Shown: positions 1 through 11,255 of the stretch, piece after piece
Layout: each line of letters starts with the position of its first letter
How positions within the stretch are numbered: the stretch's first letter is position 1
Source: Tetrapyrgos nigripes
Lineage: Eukaryota > Basidiomycota > Agaricomycetes > Agaricales > Campanellaceae
DNA: 64,000 nt
Direction: 5' to 3'
Assembly: GCA_013368315.1 (NCBI GenBank)
Contig: JAACJM010000069.1
Coordinates: 290,185-354,184 of the forward strand
Made by a program: the position numbers and the translations under genes
Notes under the pieces: model-generated
Databases searched by the model: none
Seen by the model: only the letters and a program-made list of their open reading frames with translations
What the model was told of the DNA's origin: nothing

Positions 1-2672
1 TTGCCTCCTCACATTCACTTTCATCTTGTACCAACCTACTTATGGCCCTGGAATATCCCAACGACTAGGATGGCAATCATGGGACGTCATCGCTTTGGAC
101 AAAGTCGCTTCTACATTATCGAATAATGCATCGACTTCAATTGACATTGGCCAAGGCCAAGACGCTTCCAATGACGCACCAGAGGGTACAGATTGGTGGG
201 ACGTTTTGAAACCCCAAGAGTCGGTCGACTCGGCCAGCTTGCCTCTCGACGTTTGGGCACCATTGTTGCCTCATGATACTGGCTGTGCGTAACCACTTGC
301 TATCATATCGATGTGTGCTGACTACGTTGCAGTATCAGAAATATCTGTCGTGCGGTGCATGGTTAGACCAGACACTGTCGGAGATTTGTGCTTACCGGAT
401 ACAACTCCAGAGAAAGACTCGATTAAAGGCAATTGGGTTAGAGTTGAGAGAAATATGAATTATGAGAATAGCTATCTTTCGGGATATCTGGTACGTGTTG
501 TTATGTTCATGCGAGGATGTTAGTGTTAATGCTCGAGGCTAGCACACCTATTATCGTAGAACCCGCCGACAAGATGTCAACCTTATCACAAAGATTCACT
601 TGTTGGAAGCTCACGAAGAACCAACCCCGTTAGATGGTTGGACCAAGGTGGAAACTAGCCTCCGTGCAGGCGTATACGGAGCCCCTCCGCTATTCCTATG
701 GTACTATACCGGGAAGACAATGATGGATTCTAGCGCAGAGGAAAGATCGCAGATCATCACCGAAATAGACATGCACTTTGGTAACGACGATCCTTGGTAT
801 GGTTTCGAGAAACTGAAACCACCGACTACTCTTGCATCTCCTGGAAAGAAGGAGAACGCTTTCATGACTATTCGTCGTGGTGTACACAGTGAGTGACCCA
901 GCTCATCTCGCTGAGACTTTCTCAACATTCTCCTTCTCCAGTTCCACCCCGTGCCCCCCCTCTCCACTTCTCCCATGACGGCCGCTTCAAAATCATGCAA
1001 ATCGCCGACCTCCACTACTCAGTTTCCGTTGGTGATTGTCGCGAAGTCTCCTTCTCCCCCTGCACCGCTTCCGACAACCTCACCAACACCCTTCTCGGTA
1101 AAATGCTCGACGCCGAGAAGCCTGATCTAGTTGTCTTCACAGGTGATCAACTTAATGGACAAGGAACTTCTTGGGATCCCAAATCCGTGCTGGCAAAGTT
1201 TGCAAAAGCGGTGACACAGAGAAGGATACCTTGGGCTGCGATATTTGGGAATCATGATTCAGAAGTCGGTTTGGAAAGGTTGGAACAAATGAAGTTGATG
1301 CAGGCGATGCCGTATAGCTTGGTTGACCCGGGACCAAAGGATGTTCGTGGGGTTGGGAATTATGTGCTGAAGGTGAAGAGTGCGGATGCGTGAGTTACTG
1401 CGTGTTTCTTGACCTGCAAAGAGCTCATTGTATGGAACAGATCGATGACACACCTTTTAACACTCTATTTCCTCGACTCGGGGTCATACGCTGAGGGATA
1501 CTACAACTTTTGGGGTATCTTCAAGCCCACGGCTTATGACTGGATACGCCAGGTGAGCGTCGGCTGTGGCACATCTTTTCTTTGTCTTTTTCAAAACTCT
1601 CACACTGTCGAAATGACAGGACCAAATCGATTGGTTCCTCCAGGAATCAGCTTCAATCCGACCTATCGAAAGGCCGTTTACACCTGATGGTGCAAAGGAC
1701 TTGGGAGGCATCTGGCAACGCCAGTCAGATCAGTTAACTCCTCAGAATAGGAAATTGGCGAAACCGAACGCGATGATGTTTTTCCATATGCCTCTGTGAG
1801 TCCATATATTCTGTTGGACGTTTTGAAGTCAAAGCGCTAACCAACTCTAATCCCAACTCCGTGAATTCGTTCATCGTCATCTTCATCTTCATCTTCATCT
1901 TCATCTTCATCCCCATTCCCCATTGGGCTCATTTTCTTTCTCCTTGTCCCCTACATCTGTCCATGACGTCCATATATGGCGCAAATATTTCCATGTATGT
2001 CCAGCCAAGAAGCCTACTCCCCAGCCGACATCGATCCGAGCACCAAAAGACCATATGACATCGGTTCAAAGGGTACCGAACGGCCAGGATCTGCAAAAGG
2101 TAACGATGGGTTCTTTGAGAAAGGGTTGTTGAAAGCGATGGAGAGTGATCATGTTATGCAAAATGCGCAACATCCGGCTACGGAGGTGAAGGTAGTGGCC
2201 AATGGGCATTGTCATATTACGGAGAATTGTAGGAGGGTTAAGGGGATTTGGCAGTGTTTTGGTGGAGGTGGGAGGTGAGTGTTACTATGGTTTTTGTTGG
2301 CAATGGTATACGACGAACTGACGGCGCTGTTCCTGTTCTTTGCGTCTCTTTGCCGCAGTTATTCCGGGTATGGCAAAGTCGGGTATGAGGAGGTTTTTCT
2401 CATCAGGCTTTCTCTTTTGCTCACTAATTCTAACAATGATAGCTTCGACCGTCGATTCCGGATTTACCAGATTGAGAACTTTGGTGAGACTATCAGAACG
2501 TGGAAGGTAGGTCTCATTCATTTCATTTCACCATCATGTACTCTTGTCTTCCCCGTTTTGCTTCGACGTCAGAACTCATGCTAATCGTTTCATTTCGGTG
2601 GTACAGAGGACGGAAGAAGACAATGTGGTAGATGAACAGGTTCTTGCTGGTAGGGGCGCGCCTGCGCTGTGA
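1..2672 (+). CDS. Dcr2-like calcineurin-type metallophosphoesterase (5' partial)
   Basis: The gene enters the window already in frame, so its start is missing. The metallophosphoesterase signature runs in order across several exons: ADLHY near 1000, TGDQLNG near 1145, GNHD near 1249, FFHMP near 1785 and GHCH near 2205. These are the two-metal binding residues of calcineurin-like phosphatases. The N-terminal region (YQPTYGPG, RRTRRQD) resembles the fungal Dcr2 family, which dephosphorylates proteins such as Sic1 in yeast; that role here is inference. Clear introns include about 529-580, 1796-2004 (which rejoins FFHMPL to QEAYSPADIDP) and short ones near 2275 and 2510. The reading frame ends at TGA 2670-2672. 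No break was seen in the part present. The exact role among Dcr2/Sia1-type phosphatases is uncertain. Confidence 0.85.
1871..1910. repeat. TCATCT hexamer microsatellite in an intron
   Basis: About six tandem copies of TTCATC lie inside the 209-bp intron of the phosphoesterase gene. That intron is three to four times longer than its neighbours, so the repeat probably explains its length. Confidence 0.8.
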
Positions 2673-3102
2673 GCCGTTGAGCCGCAGGGCGAGCGTCTGT
2701 ACATGATGATTGGGGACATTTACTACTGTACGATTAGGGAGACACATACATAACATACTTACTTGCGTTACATATACGTTATCTTTATTCTGGATGTACA
2801 CGGATAGATTCACCTCGACTGACGCGTCCACAGCGTCCTTGTTCTTCCCGGTGCCGTTTTGAAATAATCAAGTAACCGGCGATGAGAACATCATGAATCT
2901 TTCCGTGCTGAATGGGGATATATGGTTTCCCAATGGGGATGTAACTGGCGTCGATGTGATTTGTGAAGGGGAAACGACCACGAAGTGCTATCCCAGCAGG
3001 GTATTTTTCTCGCGCTCAGTGTTTTGAACAACCGACTCGAATCTTTATAACCACCACAGCCAAAATGTTTCCTTTGTCTCATTATCCCTCTCATTCCAAC
3101 CC
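2673..3102. other. Intergenic region, phosphoesterase 3' end to HMG-box gene start
   Basis: No convincing gene is seen here. It holds the 3' end of the phosphoesterase transcript and the promoter side of the HMG-box gene. An out-of-frame ATG at 3065 precedes the chosen HMG start and could act as a short upstream reading frame. Confidence 0.5.
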
Positions 3103-5387
3103 ATGGAACATACGCTCAAGTTTGAATGGATGCTAGAGCCTTCTTCGCATGATCTCCTGGTCGATGTTGCTTTACCTGAAGGCTCTATTGGCTCTGTCCA
3201 ACTTGCCCACGCCTCTACCCCTATCGACATTGAGACCGACCTTGTCTTTGAGACGGGTACATCCCGGTCGAGGTCGCGTCCTTCTCGTGCTGGTTCCTCT
3301 AGAAGAAGAGACCCGGACAAACCCAAGCGACCCATCAACGCGTACATGATTTTCCGAAAGGAAAAGCTCAACGATCCCAGTGGTATCAAGTCTGTCGAAA
3401 AGGACAACCGGCACATCAGTCGTATCATCTCTCATCTTTGGAACAATCTCGGCGAGGAGAGACAGGCTGTGTATTATCGTAAAGCCGAGGAGGAGAAGGC
3501 TTTGCATAAAAAGATGTATCCCGACTGGCGGTTTACACCTCAACCTCGCGTCAGGCCGGTCGTGAAGAGGAATGTGAAGAGGGCGACGAAGCCGCATCTG
3601 GAGAGGTCGGAGAAGATTGCGAAGATGTATGAGGATGGGTTGTCGGGAGATGCATTGAAGGAGGCTATCAGGGAGCTTGATGAGGCGTGTCCGATTGCGG
3701 ATGATGATGATGACGATGAGGAGGAGGAGGAGAAGGTCCAAGAGAAGAGGAAAGGAAAGGCTGTGAGGAGGAAACAGAAAAGTCCTCCTTCGACGCGTCG
3801 AACTCGTTCTAAGACTCAGACTGTCAGCACTGACGCGTCTGGAAGTCATCAGTCCGACGTGTCTAAGTCTGCTCCGAGTCCTCTTTCTCCACTGGAAGGT
3901 CCTTCATTGGTGTTCCGCAGTCCTCTACTCCCTCCTCGTCGCCTTTCTTCCGAGGAATCTGACGCGTCAAGCGCGTATAGTCCTACTGTGCGTACATATT
4001 TCTATCCCTGCTTCGTTTGTCACTCATACTTCTATTCTACAGACTCCCAACTCTGAATTACATGGCCAGATATCCGAGCTGTCCCCTTCTGTTAGCGTAC
4101 GTGCATTGTCTCATTTCCGTTCATAGCTTCTTTAAGTACTTAACACTTGCCTTACAGCCGGTCTCTGTCGTTTTGCGGGATCAGGTCGTACTACCACGGG
4201 CACTATCCCCGGTGATGCCTCCCTCGGGATTCGTTCAACAACAGGTTCCCCCTCAGACTTTCCAGGACGTCAATGTCTTCCAGGCGCTGCAAAGCTCCCA
4301 TGCTGACTTTGGCGTCAACATGGGATACAATAATCAAGCACACCTCAGCGCTTCCTTCTCTGCGGACAATCGGCAATACGCTGCTTATCCCCAGGCAGAC
4401 ATCTCGCCCTGGGGAAACGAGCGAAATGACCAAAACTTTGGCGGCGAACCGTTTTATAGCCAGATTCAGACTGGATTTCAACCTCAGTTCCCATCTCGTA
4501 CTCCAGGGCCAGTCCAACATGGCATGTATCTTCACCCACAGCAGCAACAGCTCTCATCCCCGTTACACACCTCGAAGTTGTCCGTCATACGACACACTCA
4601 ATCCCCTGTCAACGTAAATGCACCAACCTCGATGCCTCCTGCTCCGCCTGCTCAAATCCATATACCTCGTCCCCTTCCCGTGCAAACTCAAAGCCAGCAG
4701 CGGTGCGAGCAAATGTACTCTATACCGGCATCTCAGCAGAACCATGCCCAGGTCTACGACCAAAACTCTGAACAACATCACCAGTCTTCAATGTTGTTTA
4801 CTAGGCCTGTCCAGTCGTTGTCCCAACCACCTCAGCCTCAGTACATGGCAGCACCGACCCCTCCAACACATATGTACACGAGAACCTCGTCGTATGAGAG
4901 TGAACAGTTCTCCTCTCCCGACTCCACTGGAAGATCACGTCGTGCGCGACCTCTCCGAGTCGCACTGTCCCATTCACCAGAGCCAGAACTGGGAAGCCCA
5001 CTCACTCTTCCTACGAGTGGTGAGGCCGACACTACCATGGTCAGTCAGAACGATAACGTAACCCCCAACACCGACGATACGACTTTGGTCCCGTTCTCCA
5101 ATGTGCTTGGTTCGCTGCGGGAGTATGGTCATGAATACGCTTCGCATGAGCATCAGGCTGAGCCAGTTGTGCATGTCTCTGCGGCAGCGGGTGGCGAAGA
5201 GACCCAGAGTCTGGGCGCGAGCGCGAGGTCTTCCAGTACAGGAGGGCCCATTCCAACTCCCACTTCAGCTCCAGCTGCTTTCATAGTGAGCACAGAAGGC
5301 GAAGACTGGTCGCAGTATTTTAATCTGGATGCGACTGGCAATTATTTGGTTCAAGAATTTAACGACAAGCTTACGTGCTTTGAATAA
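3103..5387 (+). CDS. HMG-box transcription factor
   Basis: Three exons, 3103-3987, 4043-4096 and 4158-5387, join in phase to give about 722 residues. Residues about 73-145 form an HMG box of the fungal MATA/sex-determination type: KPKRPINAYMIFRKEK, then a conserved helix with HISRIISHLWNNL and YYRKAEEEK. HMG boxes bind and bend DNA in the minor groove, so the product should be nuclear. Basic arms flank the box, and an acidic run (DDDDDDEEEEEE) follows near residue 203. The remaining C-terminal 400 residues are rich in Gln, Pro and Ser, as in activation domains. Related agaricomycete factors act in pheromone response and fruiting, but orthology is not shown here. No mating-type HD or receptor genes are nearby, so I do not call it a mating-type locus. 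Start ATG 3103 gives the longest frame. Confidence 0.85.
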
Positions 5388-6850
5388 CGACCACTCTGTC
5401 TTTTTCTGTTTTGGATTCATTTTTCTTTCTCCTGTTTTGTTATTTTTCACCTTGAATAATCCGGAGTTCTTCGCTTACTTGTTTAACTTCCACCTTGGAC
5501 CTTTCTTCACTTTGACGCCTTCTCCTGTCCGTCCTAAACTTATCCGCATATTTTATGCATTATGCTTTTGTCTTTGCTCTAGGCATTCCTTTTAAGTATC
5601 GGCCTTCATCCGATTTGTCTTCCTACTTCCTTTTCGCATCTTATCAAAAAGTCATCTCATCGTCTGACGGTTGGATACTTTTATTTCATAACTTGTTTCT
5701 TTTTCATTCCTTCCAGTGTAGCCTAGTACTTGATTGAACTGTCAGTCTGTATCTACCTTGATTTTTGGATGTATTTACTTCGCACTATGTGATTCTTGCC
5801 ACTCGCGAAGCATGTATTCAGTGCCCTCTGCACACAATCCAAGTATGTAGATCCGACGCCGCGACTACCTCTGAGAACTCTTTCACCATTGCGAGTGTGT
5901 ATCGTTCGGAACATCACAGGTACAGAGATGGGAACTTTGTCGGTTAACATCTTGATCTCCGGACCTCTCCACCCCTTCGTTGTAATCACAAATCAATCTA
6001 GATGTGGCAGTGAACAATGACGAATCGGACATCCCCTTTGAGAACATGGTCGTTTTTGGGAATTCGTCTCAGGAGGACTCAGGAAAGGTTGGAAAGTGCT
6101 TTGGCATTTTACTTATGAATGAGGAGCAAAGCTTGGATCGCTTGATGACGATAACGAAGATCCGGGAAACAAATCATGACGCTAGAAATAAAATGAGGTA
6201 CATATTCTTCTTTGTCTTCGCTTTCCTGATATGGGACTCGGAGAGGTAACCTCATGAAAGCTTTGGTGCGAATTCGAGGGTACTAGCATCCGGACGTGAA
6301 CTCCGGAAATCCAGCTGACTGAGAAAGCAAGAGTCTCAAGGAGATGGAGATTTTGATGCCACGAATACATGACAGAATAATCTCGCACCAAGTTGTGAGT
6401 CCTTAATTCGACTCTTGAGTCACGAGTGCTGCAAGTTCAGCCAGCTGCTCTCTCTCAGCGAACTCTGGCACTGGTAACGGTGACTGGCAAGGTCTCCAGA
6501 CAGTGACTATATGTCGTGCGTGTTTCGCAAGTCGAGATGACTTGGTCTGGGGCGCTCTGGATGATCAGTCAGACGACAAGGACGCGCAAAGTACCGGAGC
6601 GGCAGTATCACGTGATCGTACTCCGTCCTATTACCAACCGACTTTGACGCCGGAAGTACAGACCTACAATCTCTGTTCTGGACAAGTCGCAGCTGCTCCA
6701 ATCCATGGGCTCGTACCAGGGAATATGGTGGTCTTTATTGGTGCTCTCTGAACAGGTCCGACTCGGGAGTCTAGCCTCCTTTGGATGAATCCGATTTAAC
6801 CGAGACATCTCACTCACCTCAAGGCAATACAGCGCTACATTTCAAACGTC
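5388..6850. other. Long intergenic region without a supported gene
   Basis: About 1.46 kb between two plus-strand genes. It contains only short open frames on both strands with no recognisable motif or splice logic. It presumably holds the HMG gene's 3' UTR (T-rich to about 5700) and the upstream region of the F-box gene. Confidence 0.5.
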
Positions 6851-6860
6851 GTATAAATAT
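6851..6860 (+). promoter_or_regulatory. TATA-like box of the F-box gene
   Basis: GTATAAATAT lies about 45 bp before the ATG at 6904. That spacing is short but plausible for a fungal core promoter. Confidence 0.5.
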
Positions 6861-6903
6861 CAGGTCCTTATCTATCCTCAGTGTCCCTCTTCATCTGGAC
6901 ACC

Positions 6904-7929
6904 ATGTCTAACGTACCCGAACTCCCTCCCGAGCTCATCTCAGCCATTCTCGACATTTTCTGGTCGTCCGATGATTTGTTACCCAAGGATCGTATAACTT
7001 TCATGACATCCTCCCTTCTTGTCAGCTCGACCTGGGCCACACAGTTTATTCATATTACCACCAAGGACGTGTACATCCCAACTCCCTCCTATGTTCCTCA
7101 GCTTCTCCGTGTCCTCCGGGGCGACTCGTCTTCATACAACGGATGTGGCTTTGCTCTGCATAACGCTCTTACCCGGTCCATCACTTTCCGATATGACGGA
7201 GATCCCGAAAAAATGATGCTCACACGACAGCACCCACATCCCATGTCCCTCGCCGTCCTTTGCGTCTTCCACGTCCTTTTCATCCCTACCAGCTTCACCG
7301 AACGCCTTCCCAACCTACGCCGAATCTCTATCGAGCTAAACAACTGCACGATAGACGATTTCTTCTCCCGTAATAAATTCTACGCGTTTCCGAGACAGGT
7401 CACTCATTTTGATCTGAGGTTCTCATATAGCCCATTCGTGTCCTCGGCCGACTTGTTCGAGATGATGGGATCTGAGAAGCCGATTGGGCTAGTACCAGGA
7501 AGCATGCCAAATATTCGTCATTTGTCGCTGCATGGAGCAACAGAGGTCGTTCTGAATGAATTCATTTGGGCATGTCCGAATTTGGAGGCGGTGGTCACCG
7601 ATGTTGTCGGGTATGATGGGCCTCATTATGAGGAAGAACAAGTTGGGGCAGACGACGTTGAGGACGACGAAGGAGGCGAGGAAGAGGCAGAGGCAGAGGA
7701 CGATGCAGAGCATGAAGAGGGTGAGTCGCAGTCGACGGGACAAGCAAGACTTGCTGGACAACCTACTCGTGTCGATGAAAAAGAGGACGTCGAAGAGGTG
7801 GATTCAGGGTATGCAAGTGCGGAAGAGGATGAGACAAGTCATTGTCACGAAGAACCATCTACATCATCTACTCTCAAAGTATATCTGCGCCACTGTGCCC
7901 CACACTTGCCAGATATCAGAGGCCTTTAG
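6904..7929 (+). CDS. F-box-like protein
   Basis: A single-exon frame of 341 residues. The N-terminus (residues about 4-35, PELPPELISAILDIFW, then SSLLVSSTWATQF) reads as a degenerate F-box, the motif that binds Skp1 in SCF ubiquitin ligases. The middle contains leucine-rich stretches of the sort seen in agaricomycete F-box proteins (NLRRISIELNNCTIDDF, NIRHLSLHGA). Residues about 240-275 are almost entirely Glu and Asp. The start at 6904 is preferred over an in-frame ATG at 6781 because a TATA-like box lies between them and homology-like sequence begins here. Its substrate is unknown. Such genes are usually multicopy and fast evolving in mushrooms. Confidence 0.7.
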   Translation: MSNVPELPPELISAILDIFWSSDDLLPKDRITFMTSSLLVSSTWATQFIHITTKDVYIPTPSYVPQLLRVLRGDSSSYNGCGFALHNALTRSITFRYDGDPEKMMLTRQHPHPMSLAVLCVFHVLFIPTSFTERLPNLRRISIELNNCTIDDFFSRNKFYAFPRQVTHFDLRFSYSPFVSSADLFEMMGSEKPIGLVPGSMPNIRHLSLHGATEVVLNEFIWACPNLEAVVTDVVGYDGPHYEEEQVGADDVEDDEGGEEEAEAEDDAEHEEGESQSTGQARLAGQPTRVDEKEDVEEVDSGYASAEEDETSHCHEEPSTSSTLKVYLRHCAPHLPDIRGL

Positions 7930-8121
7930 GCGTATCTTTCCAAAACTTCGGTGATGCAATGCGCATCCTTTACCCCGTGTTGTATCCATATAATTTACAG
8001 TAAGCATCCATCTACTCATGTAAAGCTACAATTACAAAAAATTCTCTGCCGTATGGCTATAGTGCTATGTCATAGTCAAATTCATTGTACAGAACTTCAT
8101 ATTCAAAGCCTCATGGTTTGG

Positions 8122-9789
8122 CTAAGGCTCCGTATGATACGAAGGAGCAGATGACCAAGAAGGAGGTCTGTCGCTCTCAGTCGAAGAGAAGACATCCCTA
8201 GCAGATGGAGGCGTCAAAGGAACGGGAGGTATCACCGACGGCGATGGTCTCCGCGAAAGAACTTTATCCTTCAGCTTCAGGATCTCAATATCGTCCGACG
8301 TGGTGCTGCTTCCCAACACAGCGCGTGTCGAGGAACGGCCAGTGCCATCGAGAGTTTCCGAGTCGGAAAATACCGTCCAATTCGATGAGGGTCGGGCATA
8401 GTAGGTTGGTCCTGGATGTCTAGATGTTGTCGGTGATAGACCTGCAGTATTTGCATTAACCATGTCCGGTATTGGCACTCGTGTCGTATCTCGCTTGAAG
8501 AAGAATAATTTCGATATGATAGGGGAGAGTTGGGTTATCCTTCTGGACTGGGAACTTGATAGCACTGGTTGATCATTTGTAGTGCCTGTAGGGTCGTCGT
8601 TGCCCCAGATAGTTTTAATCTGAAAACCACGGCGCCAAAGAAGCCAGAGGAGGAAGATCAATGCTATTGAGACGAGCGCTGCTACAACACCACCTGCAAT
8701 GGCTCCAAAGTTTGGCGTAGAGCTACAGTAAATCTGAACGTTGAGAGGGAGTGCATGGAAAGGCAGAGGAGAACCTACGTTTCAGTGCCAGGATGACTGA
8801 TGGAGGAGGTTTCAGTCGAAGAAATAGACTGTATATATCGATGTCTTTCCAGTTCAACCGTCAGAAACAAAAAGGGGAAAACCTCTCACTGTGCTTGTAG
8901 GACTGGACTGCATGAAGTAACGTCAGTCAGTCTTAAGCCGGCCAAAACTAGAAGATGGAAGAGGTCCTCACTGTAGAGGTCAACGTTATTGTAGATCTAC
9001 CAGGTTCAGACACGATGAACTGCATATGTCGTGAAAGACACGATCAGACAAGCGAGGATATTTGCAAAATCCACTAACATAAACAGCGTCCCCCATCATT
9101 CCATGTTGTTCTATGGAAAGAACCACCGGATGGTGGTTCATATTATACACCGTCGCAGTAATTCGGTAGGTGCCTGATGGAAGGCCGTTCACAACATCTG
9201 CCTCGAGCATCCCGTCCTGTGCTGAACCAGTGATTGCGTGCCAGTAAGCGAATTGTTTGGGATTGGTAGGAGTGGTTTGTGCAAGGTCGGTAAGTTCCTC
9301 AATGACGACAGTGCAATAACCCGACACGAGGCCTTCGCCGTTCAAGACCTGAGGAGCCGATAGGAAGTTTTCCTGCTCGTTTGTGTGAAACCCGGTGTCC
9401 ATATTCTGTACTGCTAGTTGGATAGTGAAGGGCGCGTTTGCATCTACGCTGTCGCCGTTGGCAGGGAACTTGAACTTCGTCGAAGGTATATTGTCAACCG
9501 ATGGTAGCTGGCCCATGGGAGTCGGATTGCAAGAACCCGATTCAATTTGTTTTCCATTCGTTATTGGCAGGTTAGGTACGGTTAGGCAAAAGTTTATAAA
9601 GTTGTTGGTTGATGTTAATGATGCGACCTGACCTGCGCAGTAACTGAGCTAAATGAAAGAAGGCCAACTAGAATATTACTGACCAGCAACTGGTTGGTCC
9701 TGCCCGTCGTTTACGAATCCTGATCCTACGATTTCTGGATCAAGAGTCAGAGCAGTTTGGGGATCATCTTGTCGGTTGAGAAGGCTCAT
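8122..9789 (-). CDS. Single-pass membrane protein with one agaricomycete extracellular repeat domain
   Basis: Minus-strand multi-exon gene. The exon 9684-9789 encodes the leader motif ALTLDPEIVGSGF. Exon 9079-9632 encodes the domain (SLTSTNNFINFC, GSCNPTPMG, FLSAPQ, VVIEEL, GLPSGTYR, HHPVVL). A small exon 8972-9019 follows. The last exon (from about 8700 to 8122) encodes a transmembrane segment (GAIAGGVVAALVSIALIFLL) followed by basic residues and a Ser/Pro-rich tail ending in APSYHTEP. The domain and layout match the paired genes at 37-42.6 kb, but here the domain occurs once. I recognise the domain as common in secreted agaricomycete proteins and know of no established function. The start at 9789 lacks a signal peptide, so a further 5' exon is likely. 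Confidence 0.7.
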
Positions 9790-11255
9790 TAGGCTGGAGT
9801 GGTCTGTGGGATCACTGAGGAACTCAGGCTTCAGGAAGAGACTTAGAGTGAGATTACGGATAACTTACTACAGAGCCACGTCTACCAGAAGGCTTCGCAG
9901 ACACGAGCCTGTCGTGTAAAGAGTGAAAAGAACGAAAAGGTAGGTTGGAATGAGCTGGAACAGAAACAACGTCGATATATATCAGTGCTGCTTGCATGAC
10001 CGAATCTATCGGTGCTGTGGTCCGTAGCAAATCAAAGCACCAAGGCAACTCCAACAATCACGGTCCTGTCTCATTGAAACAGATTTTTCGTGGCGGTTCA
10101 TTGAAGCACTAATCGTATACGGTATCCGATTTTCTTGCGAGCAACAACCCTTCCTACAAATCGTCCCCATCAAGAAGCCGAAGGTCATCGATTGATCAGA
10201 CAGTAGACGTCTTGTTTGAGTGACGTAGGAAGTAAGAATCAATCCCCAGCGCTAGCCGATTGTTTTAAGATAAATTAGGCGACGGTATGCCAGTTGCCAG
10301 AGATCTACCAGTCGAAAACCCCTTTGCAGACATAGATGTAGATTTGATGTGAACACCAAAGAGGCTCAAACCGATATCAGAGAAGGCAGCGGTACAAGGT
10401 ACAAAACAGAATTATGAGCACTGCCGTAAGTGACGGGACGGGAAGATCACCAAACCCATTACTTGGTTAATCTCTGAACTTTCTTCTTCTTGGCAGCTTC
10501 CTTCGGACCATTATACCGTCCTCTGAAGTACCGTCAAGCCCCGTTGTCTCTTTCTGTGGCTGACAAGGGACGACTTTTGCAATGTATTTTCTGAGATCGT
10601 TGGCTTGTAGTCAGTTTACTGGGTAGAGAGAAAAATTGACTCGATTCTGTAGGGGTAGTATACATGGTTCTAGGAGGAGTCGACCCACATAACAAGCTAT
10701 ACACCTTGTAGACTTTGAGTGACTGATACAGTGCTGCTAACACAAATGTAGTTCCTCACCTGTAATCTATTAATAATATTATGCCACATTCCAGCGTCCA
10801 AACAGTGGGGTCAATGTAAAGCAAGTGATTTGCAACTTTTGTGGTTGCCTAAGCAGCAAGACAGCGAGACAACACCAGATTCTGTTTGTCGCTGGATGAG
10901 GGAGCTCATCCACATCAAGAATCATGAAGATCACAGAAAGTTTGTGGTCTAGCCGGCGTGAGCTGGCCGTTTTACTTACGAGTTGCATTCGAAACGGCCG
11001 GTTGGGATCCACATAGACGGCAACGAGGCGAAAAAATCGATAAAACCAGCACTAAAGGACACAGAAACCTCTGGAGAATTCATAGCAAACGCTTTCCAGT
11101 GCGTAAGGAGAGAAAAAGTGACGTTAGGACAACAGCAACCGTCCTTGGGCAGGTCCAAGAGTAGTAAATTCCCACGCAGGCTTATTTCAGATTTTGACTA
11201 GTCCTTTCAACATATCCATGGTCTTTTTTTGACCTCTTTATCTTCTTAAACCATC
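9790..11255. other. Divergent intergenic region
   Basis: About 1.45 kb between the minus-strand membrane-protein gene and plus-strand Bud6. It likely contains the missing first exon of the former (a hydrophobic stretch near 9900-9960 on the minus strand lacks a clear ATG) and both promoters. No other gene is supported. Confidence 0.4.

Noticed and set aside
3172..3849. A 225-codon minus-strand frame opposite the HMG-box gene
   Set aside because: It mirrors the HMG box and its charged flanks; it reads as low-complexity Leu/Ile/Arg and has no start context or domain.
3103..5387. Mating-type locus
   Set aside because: The HMG box is of the MATA type, but no homeodomain pair, pheromone receptor or pheromone precursor is nearby, and in mushrooms such factors are usually outside the mating loci.
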